Shown here: in pieces, positions 1 to 9,215 of the stretch | Layout: each line of letters opens with the position of its first letter | How positions within the stretch are numbered: position 1 is the stretch's first letter | Source: Thalassiosira profunda | Taxonomy: Eukaryota; Bacillariophyta; Thalassiosirophyceae; Thalassiosirales; Thalassiosiraceae | Length of the DNA stretch: 44,973 bases | Reading direction: 5' to 3' | Assembly (NCBI GenBank): GCA_036939355.1 | Contig: JALLAP010000029.1 | Coordinates: forward strand, 1-44,973 | Translations under genes and position numbers: made by a program | Notes under the pieces: generated by a model | Databases searched by the model: none | What the model was told of the DNA's origin: nothing | The model's input: the letters and a program-made list of their open reading frames with translations, nothing else

Positions 1-2204
1 GGGCCGTGGCTCCTTGTGCTGATGCCGAGGCAGAAGCCAATGCGCGACAAGATGGAGCGAACGCATCTGCTCTCATCCACCACGTGCCAACCCTTTTGAC
101 TCGGCTGTCCTCCCTACTCACCCATCCAGCAACCGAAACCTGGACGGCGCCCTCTCAGCACAAGGCCTCTCGTCCGCTGCTGGGCACGTCGCGTTTGCGG
201 ATACTGCGTCTCTTGGAGGCCTTTGTTCTCCTGGGCGACCCTGCGGTGGACGCAGCACTTCAAGGGAGCGACGCTCTGGAGAGGGCACTGGAACTGTTTT
301 GGGAGTTCGAGTGGTGCTCGATGCTCCACCAGAGCGCGGCCAACTTGCTGGTCCACGTCTTCGAGGGTGGCGAGGGCAGGTACGGGCTGCAGGAGTACTT
401 TTTGGGGAGGTGCAATCTCCTGGGAAGGCTGATGGACTCGTTTTGCGGCGAGGCTGCGTGCGCTCCCAACACTGAGGCTGTTCCCGATGGAAGCGTCGGC
501 CCATCATCCACGGAAGAGGCCATGTCGTCGGAAATGATGCTGGCCATGAAAAAGCTGTACCACTCGGAAAGAACGACCTCATCGATGGAGAGCGAGCACG
601 GCAGCGACGGCGTCGATCCAAACGATCCAGCCCCCGTGTCTGAGGACGATGTGGACTCGGTAATGGAGAAGGAATCTCAAGATGGCGGCAACCCATTGAT
701 TGAGGTTGCTTCGGAGGAGAAAAATGCTGACGCCCCTCCAGAGCAACCGATGGAAGATCCAAACGACGGAGTCTCGCCACCATCCTCAGAGCCGAGCCAC
801 GATCAATCCAGGACGCCATTTCGAAAGGGATACATGGGACACGTCATCATCATATGCCAAGCGTTGGTGCATGCCTGCAACGCCACAACGGAAGAGTCGG
901 GCGATCCCTCAGGCAACGATGATACAGGGGCAAGCGCTATGGAGGAAGCAGAATGCCTTCTCCGTTCGCCTCCAAGCATGGATGATTCTGTCCCTGACGT
1001 TGACAACTTTGAGACCGCTGCCGTCCAGTCTCCCATGCACCACGAGGACAACGATACTCAGTCTCCCAATGGGTCGAAGAAGAGAAAGGATCGTTCTCCT
1101 GTGAGGGACGGCACTGAGGATGACGTCAAACGGCCGTGTTCACCTGACGATAGTGGCAGCCCCAACCTTTCCATTTCATCGCCCATCTCTCCCATTTCCA
1201 GCGTCCAATCACCCCCATCCCTGGGCATCCTTCCTCCATCGGCGAACATGAACGGCGAAGCGCACGATGTGATGTCGATTGATCGCATCCTTCAGCAGCA
1301 TCCTCTGTATGAGAAGTGGCAAGCCTTTGTGACGTCTTCGCTTGCGTCAGAGATGTCTGTGCAGTCAACGCCGCTGGGCGGAGCTCAGAACCCAGCGTTT
1401 GCGAACGAACTCGGAGGTCAGGCGTTGCCATCAGCAATCGAGGACAACTCGGACAGCGACTTCCTCGGATCTGCTGACCAGGGCCCATCTGGCGCCAGCG
1501 CAATTGGAGGAATGGCTATCGCAGGTGGAATCGATATGGACGAGAACGACCTCGACATTGCCGCAAGCATGATGGAGGCACTGAGCCTGCCGCCCGCAGC
1601 GACGAACGGCGGCGCTTCTGCCCAGCCAGTGGGGCACAATCGCCGCAGGGGCGTGTCGTTGCTTGGCGGGGGCGAGGTGGCAACTGAGGCAAGTGCCGGC
1701 GTCGGCAACTTCGGCTCCGTCATTCAACGCCCTGGAGCGTTCAAGGACTATGTCTATGACGACCCCCTTGGCGGTGGCGGTCTTCATCCGTTTGATGGCG
1801 CTGAGACCGAGGACACCACCGGAGGCAGCGGCAGTGGTTCGCATGACGGCGATGATTTCATGTCTGATGCGATGGTCGTATCGAAAGATGGGGGCGTGAC
1901 GAAGCAAGGCAGCGAGGAGGAAGAGTCAGGGTCGAAAAGTGATGAAGCTGGCGATGACAACTCCTCCGACGAAGAAGATGTGCCAGTGATGGACCTCTTC
2001 ACGGGCTTCGATGCCAACTTTGCAGACTTTGACGCCTTTGATTCGAAACCAAGTGACGGCGATGACTCGTTCAAGTCGGCAGAAGACGCCTTCGCAACAG
2101 TTGGAACGAGTTCAGAGGATGCGGCGGATGGGTTTGAGAAGACCCCGTTCGACCTCGTTGACAGCCTCTCTGGCGATGGAGACGACGAAGAAAACAAGAC
2201 ATGA
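1..2204 (+). CDS. SAPS-domain PP6 regulatory subunit (5' partial)
   Basis: The frame is open from the window edge, so the true start lies upstream. The visible 732 residues resemble the C-terminal half of SAPS (Sit4/PP6-associated) proteins, the scaffolds that recruit the PP6 catalytic subunit and direct it to substrates in the cytoplasm. Residues about 56-148 carry the helical SAPS signature (TSRLRILRLLEAF, then a segment with FWEFEWCSMLH). FRKGYMGHVI at about 272-281 and the block HPLYEKWQAF followed by QSTPLGG around 435-465 match two further conserved SAPS patches. Between and after them are long acidic, Ser/Asp-rich low-complexity stretches, with a basic KKRK patch near residue 360 that could be a nuclear signal. 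The last ~250 residues are acidic and probably disordered, as in this family. No intron is seen in the part present. Family assignment is fairly sure; the specific role is inferred. Confidence 0.8.
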   Translation, partial: AVAPCADAEAEANARQDGANASALIHHVPTLLTRLSSLLTHPATETWTAPSQHKASRPLLGTSRLRILRLLEAFVLLGDPAVDAALQGSDALERALELFWEFEWCSMLHQSAANLLVHVFEGGEGRYGLQEYFLGRCNLLGRLMDSFCGEAACAPNTEAVPDGSVGPSSTEEAMSSEMMLAMKKLYHSERTTSSMESEHGSDGVDPNDPAPVSEDDVDSVMEKESQDGGNPLIEVASEEKNADAPPEQPMEDPNDGVSPPSSEPSHDQSRTPFRKGYMGHVIIICQALVHACNATTEESGDPSGNDDTGASAMEEAECLLRSPPSMDDSVPDVDNFETAAVQSPMHHEDNDTQSPNGSKKRKDRSPVRDGTEDDVKRPCSPDDSGSPNLSISSPISPISSVQSPPSLGILPPSANMNGEAHDVMSIDRILQQHPLYEKWQAFVTSSLASEMSVQSTPLGGAQNPAFANELGGQALPSAIEDNSDSDFLGSADQGPSGASAIGGMAIAGGIDMDENDLDIAASMMEALSLPPAATNGGASAQPVGHNRRRGVSLLGGGEVATEASAGVGNFGSVIQRPGAFKDYVYDDPLGGGGLHPFDGAETEDTTGGSGSGSHDGDDFMSDAMVVSKDGGVTKQGSEEEESGSKSDEAGDDNSSDEEDVPVMDLFTGFDANFADFDAFDSKPSDGDDSFKSAEDAFATVGTSSEDAADGFEKTPFDLVDSLSGDGDDEENKT

Positions 2205-2442
2205 TGCAAACGGGCTATCGCGCACGTTCCATAAAGCTAGACATAGACTGTGCTCAACTGGACTGCACAAGTGCATATGGTAACCTCTCGATTCGAGCCT
2301 CGATTCCGTGGACCTTGAGAGAGCTTGAGAGTGCACGCCAAGGGAAAGAGGGAAGGAAGGAAAACATCCAAACAAATCGTCGTCGGCTGCGCCACTCCTC
2401 ACACTCTCACTCCTCACCAGCTGCTGGCTGCCCCTCGGCATC

Positions 2443-3144
2443 ATGGGCGCCGCCGTGGAGCAGCTGCGCACCCTCCCGCCGGAGCACCTCGCCGATGCAG
2501 CAGACCTCGCCTCGGCCGCGTTCGTCGATAGCCCGGCCTGGGCGTTCATTTGTCAGGGACGCGCGGTGGAGAAGGACGACCACGAAGGACGATCGTCCCG
2601 ACGCCGATTTTTGCAATGGCTCTTTCTGAGAAACTTCTCCCTGCGCCTCGGCACGCCCGCCCTTCGATCGGTCTTCGAAAAGGATGGGCGGTTGGTGGCC
2701 TTCTTCATGTTCGTCCCTCCCGATGTGGAGGACGTGAGTTTATGGGATATGCTGCGCTCGGGCATTTTGGCAGCGCCCGTTCTTTTTGGCCTCGGTTTGT
2801 TCCGGAGGCTGCTGTCTTCGAAAGACAAGTACGAGAGCCACGAGCACGAGGTGCTGACCGAGCATGGCATATCGCGAGTGTACAAGCTCGAGAGAATGGC
2901 GGTGCGCCCGGATATGCAGGGAAAGGGGGTGGGCAGTGCGGCTCTGCGACAGGCATTGTGCGAGGCAGACGAGGCCGGGCTGCCGGTGCTTCTCACAACG
3001 CAGGAGGAAAGAAATGTGCGCTTCTACAGCAGGTTGGGCTTCAAGGTGGCGAAAGAATCGTTCTTTGGAGGCTGCAATAATTGGTCGATGCTAAGATTTG
3101 CCAGTTCCGACGATGCCAAAGAGCATAAGAATGCAACAAGTTAG
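2443..3144 (+). CDS. GNAT-family N-acetyltransferase
   Basis: Single-exon protein of 233 residues. The C-terminal half carries the acetyl-CoA-binding core of GCN5-related acetyltransferases: a beta strand with LERMAVRPDMQGKGVGSAAL (motif A, with the Q/G-x-G-x-G/A pyrophosphate loop QGKGVG) and then NVRFYSRLGFKV (motif B, with the usual Tyr and Gly-Phe). The N-terminal half (MGAAVEQLRTLPPEHL) resembles the substrate-binding part of small-molecule GNATs, which are variable. The acceptor substrate cannot be told. The ATG at 2443 is the first in frame and lies 238 nt after the SAPS stop. Its stop (TAG, 3142-3144) overlaps the stop of the convergent receptor gene by four bases, so the two mRNAs must overlap at their 3' ends. 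Confidence 0.85.
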   Translation: MGAAVEQLRTLPPEHLADAADLASAAFVDSPAWAFICQGRAVEKDDHEGRSSRRRFLQWLFLRNFSLRLGTPALRSVFEKDGRLVAFFMFVPPDVEDVSLWDMLRSGILAAPVLFGLGLFRRLLSSKDKYESHEHEVLTEHGISRVYKLERMAVRPDMQGKGVGSAALRQALCEADEAGLPVLLTTQEERNVRFYSRLGFKVAKESFFGGCNNWSMLRFASSDDAKEHKNATS

Positions 3145-4403
3145 GTTGATACCCGCGGTGGGGCCGTGACTGGGTCGGTCTTTGTATCATCTTGCGGATG
3201 CTCTGGCTGCAAATTGCCGTCCTCAACTAAGTCCTCGCTTTGGTTTTGCTTGAACCTGTTGTCGGAAACGGACATGTCTGGAACCCGTGACGTTGCAGAA
3301 GCCTCCGACATTCCAGAGGGCCTAGCCGGCGGCAGCGGCATGTAGTCCGAATCAAGCTTTCCTCTGGAAGTTTCAACGTAACAGCAGAAGAAGAGGCACG
3401 ATCGTATCAACGCCCACACCCTTGCCCATCTACCCGGAGTCTCCGACGCCATCATGTGATACCGCGGTCGGAAGTATATTATTGCGTTCAGGAATCCTTG
3501 GATCCCGATAAATGTTCCTGCCAGCACTCCGATAATGGGGTGTATTGTCCCTCCGATGAGTTGTATTAATCTTGCAATTGTGGGAAAGGTCCAGACCACG
3601 AAAAATGCGCCCGCGTACATGAAACACTGCGTCTTCACTTTCTCGGTCATGTTGGTAGACTTTTTCCTCCGTTCCTTAGCCGAGCTCGAGATTGAGCTCC
3701 GAGCGGTGTACTTCAGGGTACGTCTCTCTTTTTCGCGGACCGATCGAAATATCAAGGCCATTGCAAGTATGCAGAAAGCGATCGCCACCCAGAGCGGAGC
3801 GAAGAAGAAGCTCCACTGATAGATCTCTGCATTGTCTCCCCGAATGCAGTCCGTCTCTGTGAGATCCGTGCCCCCCTTCTTCACTTGGTAGCTGGACGTG
3901 CAATCTGACGGATACGGTGCGATCCAACAGTCCCAATCTGCAGGATTGTATAGCTTTAACGACAGCTGTGCAATGGCCGCCGCCAATCCCAGACCCCACG
4001 GAAACGCGTGCATAAACGGCTCCGCCTTCCGGCGGATCCTCCCCTCCGTCCACCCGTACTTGATCGTGAGCAGATACTGCGTTTGCAGCGCGCACATGTA
4101 CAAAATGGCGGAGGCGTTGAACAGGGTCACGATGAACCCTTGCAAATTGCACGTGGTCTGGTTCCCGACCGCCCACGGCGAGCCCCAGGTTCCGCTCGGC
4201 ATTAAGAGAGGGGTCAAAATCCAGATGAAGCTGGTGCAGAGGTCGCTGACCGAGAGTCCCAGGAGGAGCCGCTGCTGCGGCTTGGATCGGTTGAATTGAT
4301 TTCGGGAGATCTGCGAGATGATCATCGAGGAGCCCGTCGCCGAGAGGAAGCACGAGATCTTCTGGAGCACGAAGAGTGCCACCCCGTAGGGATTGTCGCT
4401 CAT
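3141..4403 (-). CDS. Seven-transmembrane receptor, cAMP-receptor/GPCR-like
   Basis: A 420-residue single-exon protein starting at the ATG at 4403 (MSDNPYG); the frame is open a little further upstream but without an ATG. Seven hydrophobic segments are visible at about 8-32, 45-68, 86-115, 130-151, 195-221, 258-284 and 287-312. Cys85 at the top of TM3 and Cys159 (in DCWIAPYPSDC, second outer loop) could form the usual GPCR disulfide. The third inner loop is basic and Ser-rich (REKERRTLK to SSAKERRKKS), and TM7 is followed by the basic FRPRYH and a Ser/Asp-rich tail. This layout resembles the Dictyostelium-type cAMP receptor and related class B/E-like GPCRs found across protists; the ligand is unknown. 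It is divergent from the AlaX gene (335 nt between start codons) and tail-to-tail with the GNAT gene, overlapping it by four bases. Confidence 0.75.
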   Translation of the reverse strand: MSDNPYGVALFVLQKISCFLSATGSSMIISQISRNQFNRSKPQQRLLLGLSVSDLCTSFIWILTPLLMPSGTWGSPWAVGNQTTCNLQGFIVTLFNASAILYMCALQTQYLLTIKYGWTEGRIRRKAEPFMHAFPWGLGLAAAIAQLSLKLYNPADWDCWIAPYPSDCTSSYQVKKGGTDLTETDCIRGDNAEIYQWSFFFAPLWVAIAFCILAMALIFRSVREKERRTLKYTARSSISSSAKERRKKSTNMTEKVKTQCFMYAGAFFVVWTFPTIARLIQLIGGTIHPIIGVLAGTFIGIQGFLNAIIYFRPRYHMMASETPGRWARVWALIRSCLFFCCYVETSRGKLDSDYMPLPPARPSGMSEASATSRVPDMSVSDNRFKQNQSEDLVEDGNLQPEHPQDDTKTDPVTAPPRVST

Positions 4404-4738
4404 CGTGCTTAGTGTGTGATTGTGGGCTGATCTAAAGCGGATATCGCTCCGATGCAAAAACACTCGTGTTTGCGGCAGCCAACTCAGTCACTCCAGTCGC
4501 TCCCACCAACTCACCCTCCCTGGCGGGTCACTGCTGCAATTCCTCTCCAGATCAATGGCTGGCGGCGTCGTCGATGCCGCCAGGGCAGTTGCGTTGGGGA
4601 TGTGTGGAAGTGGCAACACAAAGACAAGGGTGGGCAGAGGGAGGGAGGGAGGGAGGGAGGGAAAGAGGGAGAAGTGGAAAGTGGAACGAAAGTGACCAAG
4701 CACAAACAAACAACAAGACAAAGATCCAAAGATCCAAC
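4404..4738. promoter_or_regulatory. Divergent promoter with (GGGA)n G-quadruplex tract
   Basis: This 335-nt space separates the start codons of the receptor (-) and AlaX (+), so it should hold both promoters and both 5' UTRs. The most visible element is a purine tract at 4637-4670: six GGG triplets (4639-4661), each separated by one A, then AAAGA and one more GGG. G3 runs with one-base loops fit the strongest class of G-quadruplex motif. It lies on the AlaX sense strand about 70-100 nt before its ATG, in the promoter or 5' UTR. No TATA box is evident. Confidence 0.6.
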
Positions 4739-5699
4739 ATGACGGCCGCCGCCACCGAGCTCGTCCACCTCACCTACGATGGCAATTTCCAGCTCGAAAA
4801 CGACGCCAAGGTTGTGTTGTGCCGGGTCATCGACGATGGTGCAGCGCAGAATGGCGACGACGAGGGACGGTGCATCATCCCCATCGAATTGCAACTCGAT
4901 GCAACGACGATGCACCCTCAGGGCGGGGGGCAGCCAACCGACACCGGAAGAATTGCTGCGGTGATCGATGGGGATGATGCGGGATACGAGGCGACAATTA
5001 AGAAAGTGACAATTGACAGGGCGAGTGGCATCGTGACGCACGCCGGCTCAATCTCGGTGCCCGAAGGCGGCAGTGTCGATTCCGACTTCTTTCCTGCCGG
5101 CACCAGTGTCAAGGTTAGCGTGGACGCCGACAATCGTCTGCTGCTGTCGGAATGCCACACTGCAGGACACGTCGTGGATGCGGCAATGGCGAGGTGCGAC
5201 ATGCTGTTGCCACCGACGAAGGGTTATCACTTCACAGACGGCCCCTATGTTGAATACAAAGGAGCAATCGATGTGAAGGAGCGGGAGGAGTTTCTGGGCC
5301 GGTTGAAGGTGGCGTATCAGGAGCTGATCGACGAGGATCTACCGACAAACATCCAAACCCTCCCGGTGGACGAGGCGGACGCGTTGTGCAATCGTCTGGC
5401 CCAAAACTTCAACGTGAAAGACTTTACGTCGCCCACGGATCCGAATCCATCGGTGCGGGTGGTGGTGACGGTCGCCGAATGGAACTGTCCGTGCGGCGGC
5501 ACGCACGTGAAGAGGTGAGTGGGATCGCCTGGAAAAGTGGATCCTTCCTTTTTGTCTCGCAACCGACTGATCTGTATTGTATGTGGATGATCCTAGCACC
5601 GGGGCGCTGAAGGAGAGAGGGTGGTGCGTGAAGGGATTGCGTTGCAAGAAGGGCGTAGTTCGGGTGAGATACGGGCCCGCGGAGGACAAGAAAAAATAG
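4739..5699 (+). CDS. AlaX-type alanyl-tRNA editing protein
   Basis: Trans-editing enzyme that hydrolyses Ser (or Gly) wrongly attached to tRNA-Ala, a proofreading partner of AlaRS. Exons are 4739-5514 and 5597-5699; the 82-nt intron begins GTGAGT and ends CTAG. The joined product is 292 residues. The hallmark motifs are present: HPQGGGQPTDTG at 59-70, HTAGH (H140, H144; the HxxxH zinc pair) and CGGTH (C252, H256; the CxxxH zinc pair). The intron falls four nt after that second motif, and splicing restores THVKSTGALK, as in the family. The start at MTAAATELVH is chosen because the frame upstream is low-complexity UTR. There is no N-terminal targeting signal, so it is probably cytosolic. The protein ends in a basic EDKKK tail. 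Confidence 0.92.
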
Positions 5700-5964
5700 A
5701 TGTTCTCTGAGCTTGGCACATTGAGGCGATGGTGCAATGTTGTGTTTCTGCAGAGCAGTCTCATTATCGAAAGGCTTGAAGGCATCGTTTGTAAGCAACC
5801 ATTCATCACCGGCCTCCCTCTATCAACTCCCTCATTCTTTTGTGCAACTGCATCCCTGCTATTCCTTTGTCAATCTTTTGTTGCAACCGGAACTGTGTGT
5901 TGCACATCTGAACAAAGTTCACCCGCATCAATTGCTTGTATCCCCCTCTCCCTCACTTGCTCGC
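5700..5964. other. Convergent 3' intergenic region (AlaX/TIM23)
   Basis: Tail-to-tail spacer of 265 nt that should hold the two 3' UTRs. It is pyrimidine-rich on the plus strand, with no repeat, RNA gene or credible ORF seen. Confidence 0.5.
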
Positions 5965-6701
5965 TCAGAAGAACAACCATCCCCGGCTCCCGTACGGCAC
6001 CCCCAGCAGCGAATACACGGCGAACGTGCCGCCCACGGCGCCCATCCCGATCGCCCCCGCCAACGCCGCGACCCGTGGCCCCGCACGCATGTAGTACGTG
6101 GCCCCCGTCATCGCCCCGGCGAAGAGGGGGGCGGGGGGCTGGATCGGGCCGGTGTACCGATCGAGCTCGTACTGCAGTTTCATCGCGTGGATTGCAATTG
6201 AGGAAGGACATGCAGGTAAGATAATTGCAATAGATAAACAAGACTGTGCATGAGCACACGTGCACTCACGCTGTCGGCAATCCCCTCGTACAAGCTGTAC
6301 AGCACCGCCGTCGCCCCGAGCATGTTCCCCGCCCCGCTCCCATGCCTTCCGCAGTGATTCAACACCGAATTGAGCTTGACCTTCCACCTGCTACTAGGCG
6401 TCTTGGCCAATCCCTCCCGCAATCCGTAAAGCCCTCCCAGCGTCACCCCGAGCAGGTACGAGATGCCCGCGTTCGTGAAGGTGGTCTGCATCGTCCCCCG
6501 CCCCTTCTGATCGTAGTCGAGGTAGTCCGGGGTGCTTTTGGTGGTGGGGAGCTGGGAGGCGGGGATGCCGAAGGCGGGGGCAACCGTCGAGAGCTGGATG
6601 TTGGACGCGTTGAAGTCGGGGAGGGGGGTGTTTGAGGTCGAGGAGTCGGAGTCGTCGTACGGCGAGGCGCCGCCGGAACCGGTGCCCAGGTTGTTGCTCA
6701 T
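5965..6701 (-). CDS. TIM23: TIM23-like mitochondrial inner-membrane translocase subunit
   Basis: Channel subunit of the TIM23 presequence translocase in the mitochondrial inner membrane. On the minus strand the exons are 6701-6270 and 6171-5965; the 98-nt intron starts GTGAGT and ends CTGCAG. The product is 212 residues. An acidic, Ser/Asn-rich N-terminus (the intermembrane-space domain) is followed by LDYDQKGRGTMQTTFTNAG and a Tim17/22/23-type four-helix domain with several Gly-rich helices: SYLLGVTLGGLYGLREG, then a helix around GNMLGATAVLYSLYEGI, PLFAGAMTGATYY and AGAIGMGAVGG. Length and order fit TIM23 rather than TIM17 or TIM22. It is head-to-head with NF-YB, with 293 nt between the starts; TTGCAA lies three bases upstream of the ATG. 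Confidence 0.88.
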
Positions 6702-6994
6702 GGTTGCAAATTGGATGTTAGATTGGTGAGGGTGTGGTGGCGGGCAATGACAATGGCCGTGGGGGGTTGTTCGGCTTTGCTCGCCTGCTCGCTTTGGAAA
6801 GCTTTGGCTTTGGCCGACCGCGGGGACGCTCAAATGGGACACCTCTACATACCTCTAACAAATTTTGCAGCTGTCCTTGACTGTCCCATAAAAATGTCAC
6901 AGTTCACCTGCACCAACCATTTCAACACCCGCCCCAACAACGCCACCTTCTCCCCATCTCCACCATCATCGCGCATCTTTCAGCCGCAGCTACG
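6702..6994. promoter_or_regulatory. Divergent promoter TIM23/NF-YB
   Basis: This 293-nt space carries both promoters. On the TIM23 side two CCAAT pentamers on the minus strand (complement of ATTGG at 6710-6714 and 6722-6726) and a TTGCAA (6704-6709) lie within 25 nt of the TIM23 ATG. The NF-YB side is C- and A-rich with no obvious TATA box. Confidence 0.45.
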
Positions 6995-7680
6995 ATGAGC
7001 AACTCCCATCCTTACCCGCCGCTGCCGCAGCCAGCTGGGTCGGCCGCCGCGCCGCCCCAAAACCCCGAATACGAGGAGGTCAGGGAGCAGGTGAGCTGTC
7101 GCCCGAATTGCAAATGATGTGCTGGATCTTCTGCTCTGCAAATCACGCTCTCTGTATGATATTTGAGGCTGCGCTCATTGCTCGCTAATGTGTGCACATT
7201 GCTCGCCTTTCGCTCACATCATGTGCACATTCGTCTGCCTGCGCTCACACCATATTATGCTCACACACATCACCACAACAGGACCGGTACCTCCCCATCG
7301 CCAACATCGGCCGCATAATGAAGAACCACCTCCCCGAATCCGCCAAAATCGCCAAGGAATCCAAGGAGACCGTCCAGGAGTGCGTCTCCGAATTCGTCTC
7401 CTTCGTCACATCCGAGGCGTCGGACAAGTGCCTCCAAGAAAAGCGCAAGACCATCAACGGGGACGACTTGTTGTGGGCGCTGAGCACGCTGGGATTCGAT
7501 CGGTACGTCGAGCCGCTGAAGGTGTATTTGGCGAAGTATCGGGAGACGGTGCGGGGCGAAAAGCCGGCGAAGCCGCCGGCGACGGTGGGGCGGCCGAGCG
7601 TCAAGGCGGCCAAGGCGGGGGCGGGGGTGGGGGTGCCGTACCAGGGGCCGCCGAAGCGGGCGAAGCGGGCGGGGGTGTGA
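6995..7680 (+). CDS. NF-YB (CBF-A/HAP3) histone-fold transcription factor subunit
   Basis: One of three subunits of the CCAAT-binding factor; it pairs with NF-YC through a histone fold and binds DNA with NF-YA in the nucleus. Exons are 6995-7090 and 7282-7680 (intron 191 nt, GTGAGC...ACAG), giving 164 residues. The join reads EYEEVREQ then [14 protein letters not shown], the classic start of the domain. [20 protein letters not shown] and [18 protein letters not shown] are nearly textbook NF-YB, followed by [14 protein letters not shown]. The C-terminus is short, Pro/Ala/Lys-rich and ends KRAKRAGV. The unusually long intron contains two copies of TGTGCACAT and several GCTCAC repeats. Confidence in family is very high. 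Confidence 0.95.
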
Positions 7681-7913
7681 GCTTAAGTTTTGGACTGCTG
7701 TAGAGTAGGAGAGTGATGCGGGGGAGGGCAGGGATGGCGGAGAGGGGGGAGGTACATTGAACAACGAAGTATAAACGTTAAGAATCTGTATTCATGACGG
7801 GGGGCTCCTCCGGCCCCTCTCCATACCCATCGGTTGGAAAGCAACGGGCGCAAGACGGCCATTCCGCAGCTGAGCCATCATGGAAGCCAAGAACACGGAC
7901 GCCTGCGAGGCGC

Positions 7914-9215
7914 CTACGCCCCGCGCGACAGCTCTCCGAACAGCCCGTCCAGCGTGGCTGCTCTGTTGGGCCGCAGCAGCCCGTCCACCTTGCCGCTGTG
8001 ACGACCCTCAATGGGTGATCCTGTGGCAGTGCTCTCGGCGTCTGTCTTTCTTGAGCCACCGCTTTGCCTCGCAATGCGCGACAGCCTCGGAGGGGGGTCG
8101 CACCCATCCATGGCGTACCGGGACATGGACGCGGCGTCCTTGGGGAGCTGCATGCTCATCTGGGGAAATTTCGCCGCGTACTCCCGCCGCAACAGCTCCC
8201 ACTTGCGCCGTCGTTGGGCCACCCTGTCGACGAGGGAACGAGTGGCGGCGTCCTCGGCGAGGAAGGGCTTGACGAAGGACAGCGGGAGGAAGAAGGTTTC
8301 CACTGCCGTCAACGCAACCGCCTCCCTCTGGCTCTTCTTCGCGCCCTCGTCGGCGCTCTCGACCAACCCGATCATATCCCGGGGACCCAAGTGGGCAATC
8401 TCCACGGTGATGGGTTCCCGCAGCTGCTTCCTCCCGCCCCGGAGGGCGTCCATCCCGCTGCTTGGCGGAACGACTCTGTGAGAGATGCGCACGCCGCCCG
8501 ACTGGATGATCCAGAGGTGCTCCATCCGCTCGCCTTGTTCGATGACAGTGGAGCCTCGGTCGAACGTCTTCTTCTTCATCGCATAGGCAAATTTGACGAG
8601 CTGATCCATCGTCCAGTGTCGAAAGAGAGATGAGCTTTTGAGGAGGTTGATCTTGTCCTTGGTTTGGTGCTTGGCGGAGTGACGGGCAAACATCTCGCTC
8701 ATGTAGCACTGCTCGGGGATGAGGAGGAGCACGCACACATCGGACGGCTGGGCAACGTTGCCCACCCTCGCTTCTCCGTGGCAGCCGTCTGAGACGACGC
8801 CGGCATTCCTACGCGAGTGGTTGCCGTCGGCGTTGAAGCTCAACTCGCCAAACGACTCTCCCGGTGGCAATTGGGTGATATAGACGCCATAATTGCTTCG
8901 GCCGCTGGATTGGGTGGTGGTATCGCCTGTGGAGGGCCGGAGGGCATAGATGGAGACCGCACCTCTTATCACCGTGTAGTAGGCGTCGGGCTCGTCGCCC
9001 TGATCGAAGACGGTCTCGTCGAAGGCGTACAATTTGGCGCGGCAGGAGCGGGCTAGTTGCTGCTTGTTGCTCTCAGTGAGGCCATCGAGGAGTTTCGGCG
9101 CCTTCCGCTGAATGAGGGATACAATTTCTTGCACGGCATCGTCGCTGCGGTTGTCTGTGGCAGTGAGGGAGCAGAGGCGCTTGGTGTCGGCGTCCAGTGA
9201 CGATTCTGCATTCAT
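7914..9215 (-). CDS. Cyclic-nucleotide-binding-domain protein (two CNB-like modules)
   Basis: A 433-residue single-exon protein starting at the ATG at 9215 (MNAESS). It contains two regions that look like CNB (cAMP/cGMP-binding, CAP-family) beta barrels. The first has FDQGDEPDAYYTVIRGAVSIY, then PPGESFGELSF and an Arg pair (RRNAGVVS) in the place of the phosphate-binding cassette Arg. The second has TVIEQGERMEHLWIIQSGGVRIS, then AHLGPRDMIGLVES. The spacing resembles tandem CNB modules of PKA regulatory subunits, but I see no N-terminal dimerisation or clear inhibitor site and no kinase or channel domain. The second module lacks a clean FGE-L...R-A cassette, so it may not bind nucleotide. The tail is Ser/Arg-rich. 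It is convergent with NF-YB, 233 nt away. Confidence 0.75.
   Translation of the reverse strand: MNAESSLDADTKRLCSLTATDNRSDDAVQEIVSLIQRKAPKLLDGLTESNKQQLARSCRAKLYAFDETVFDQGDEPDAYYTVIRGAVSIYALRPSTGDTTTQSSGRSNYGVYITQLPPGESFGELSFNADGNHSRRNAGVVSDGCHGEARVGNVAQPSDVCVLLLIPEQCYMSEMFARHSAKHQTKDKINLLKSSSLFRHWTMDQLVKFAYAMKKKTFDRGSTVIEQGERMEHLWIIQSGGVRISHRVVPPSSGMDALRGGRKQLREPITVEIAHLGPRDMIGLVESADEGAKKSQREAVALTAVETFFLPLSFVKPFLAEDAATRSLVDRVAQRRRKWELLRREYAAKFPQMSMQLPKDAASMSRYAMDGCDPPPRLSRIARQSGGSRKTDAESTATGSPIEGRHSGKVDGLLRPNRAATLDGLFGELSRGA

Noticed and set aside
4637..4670. CRISPR-like short repeat
   Set aside because: It is a simple GGGA microsatellite without spacers, in a eukaryotic promoter.
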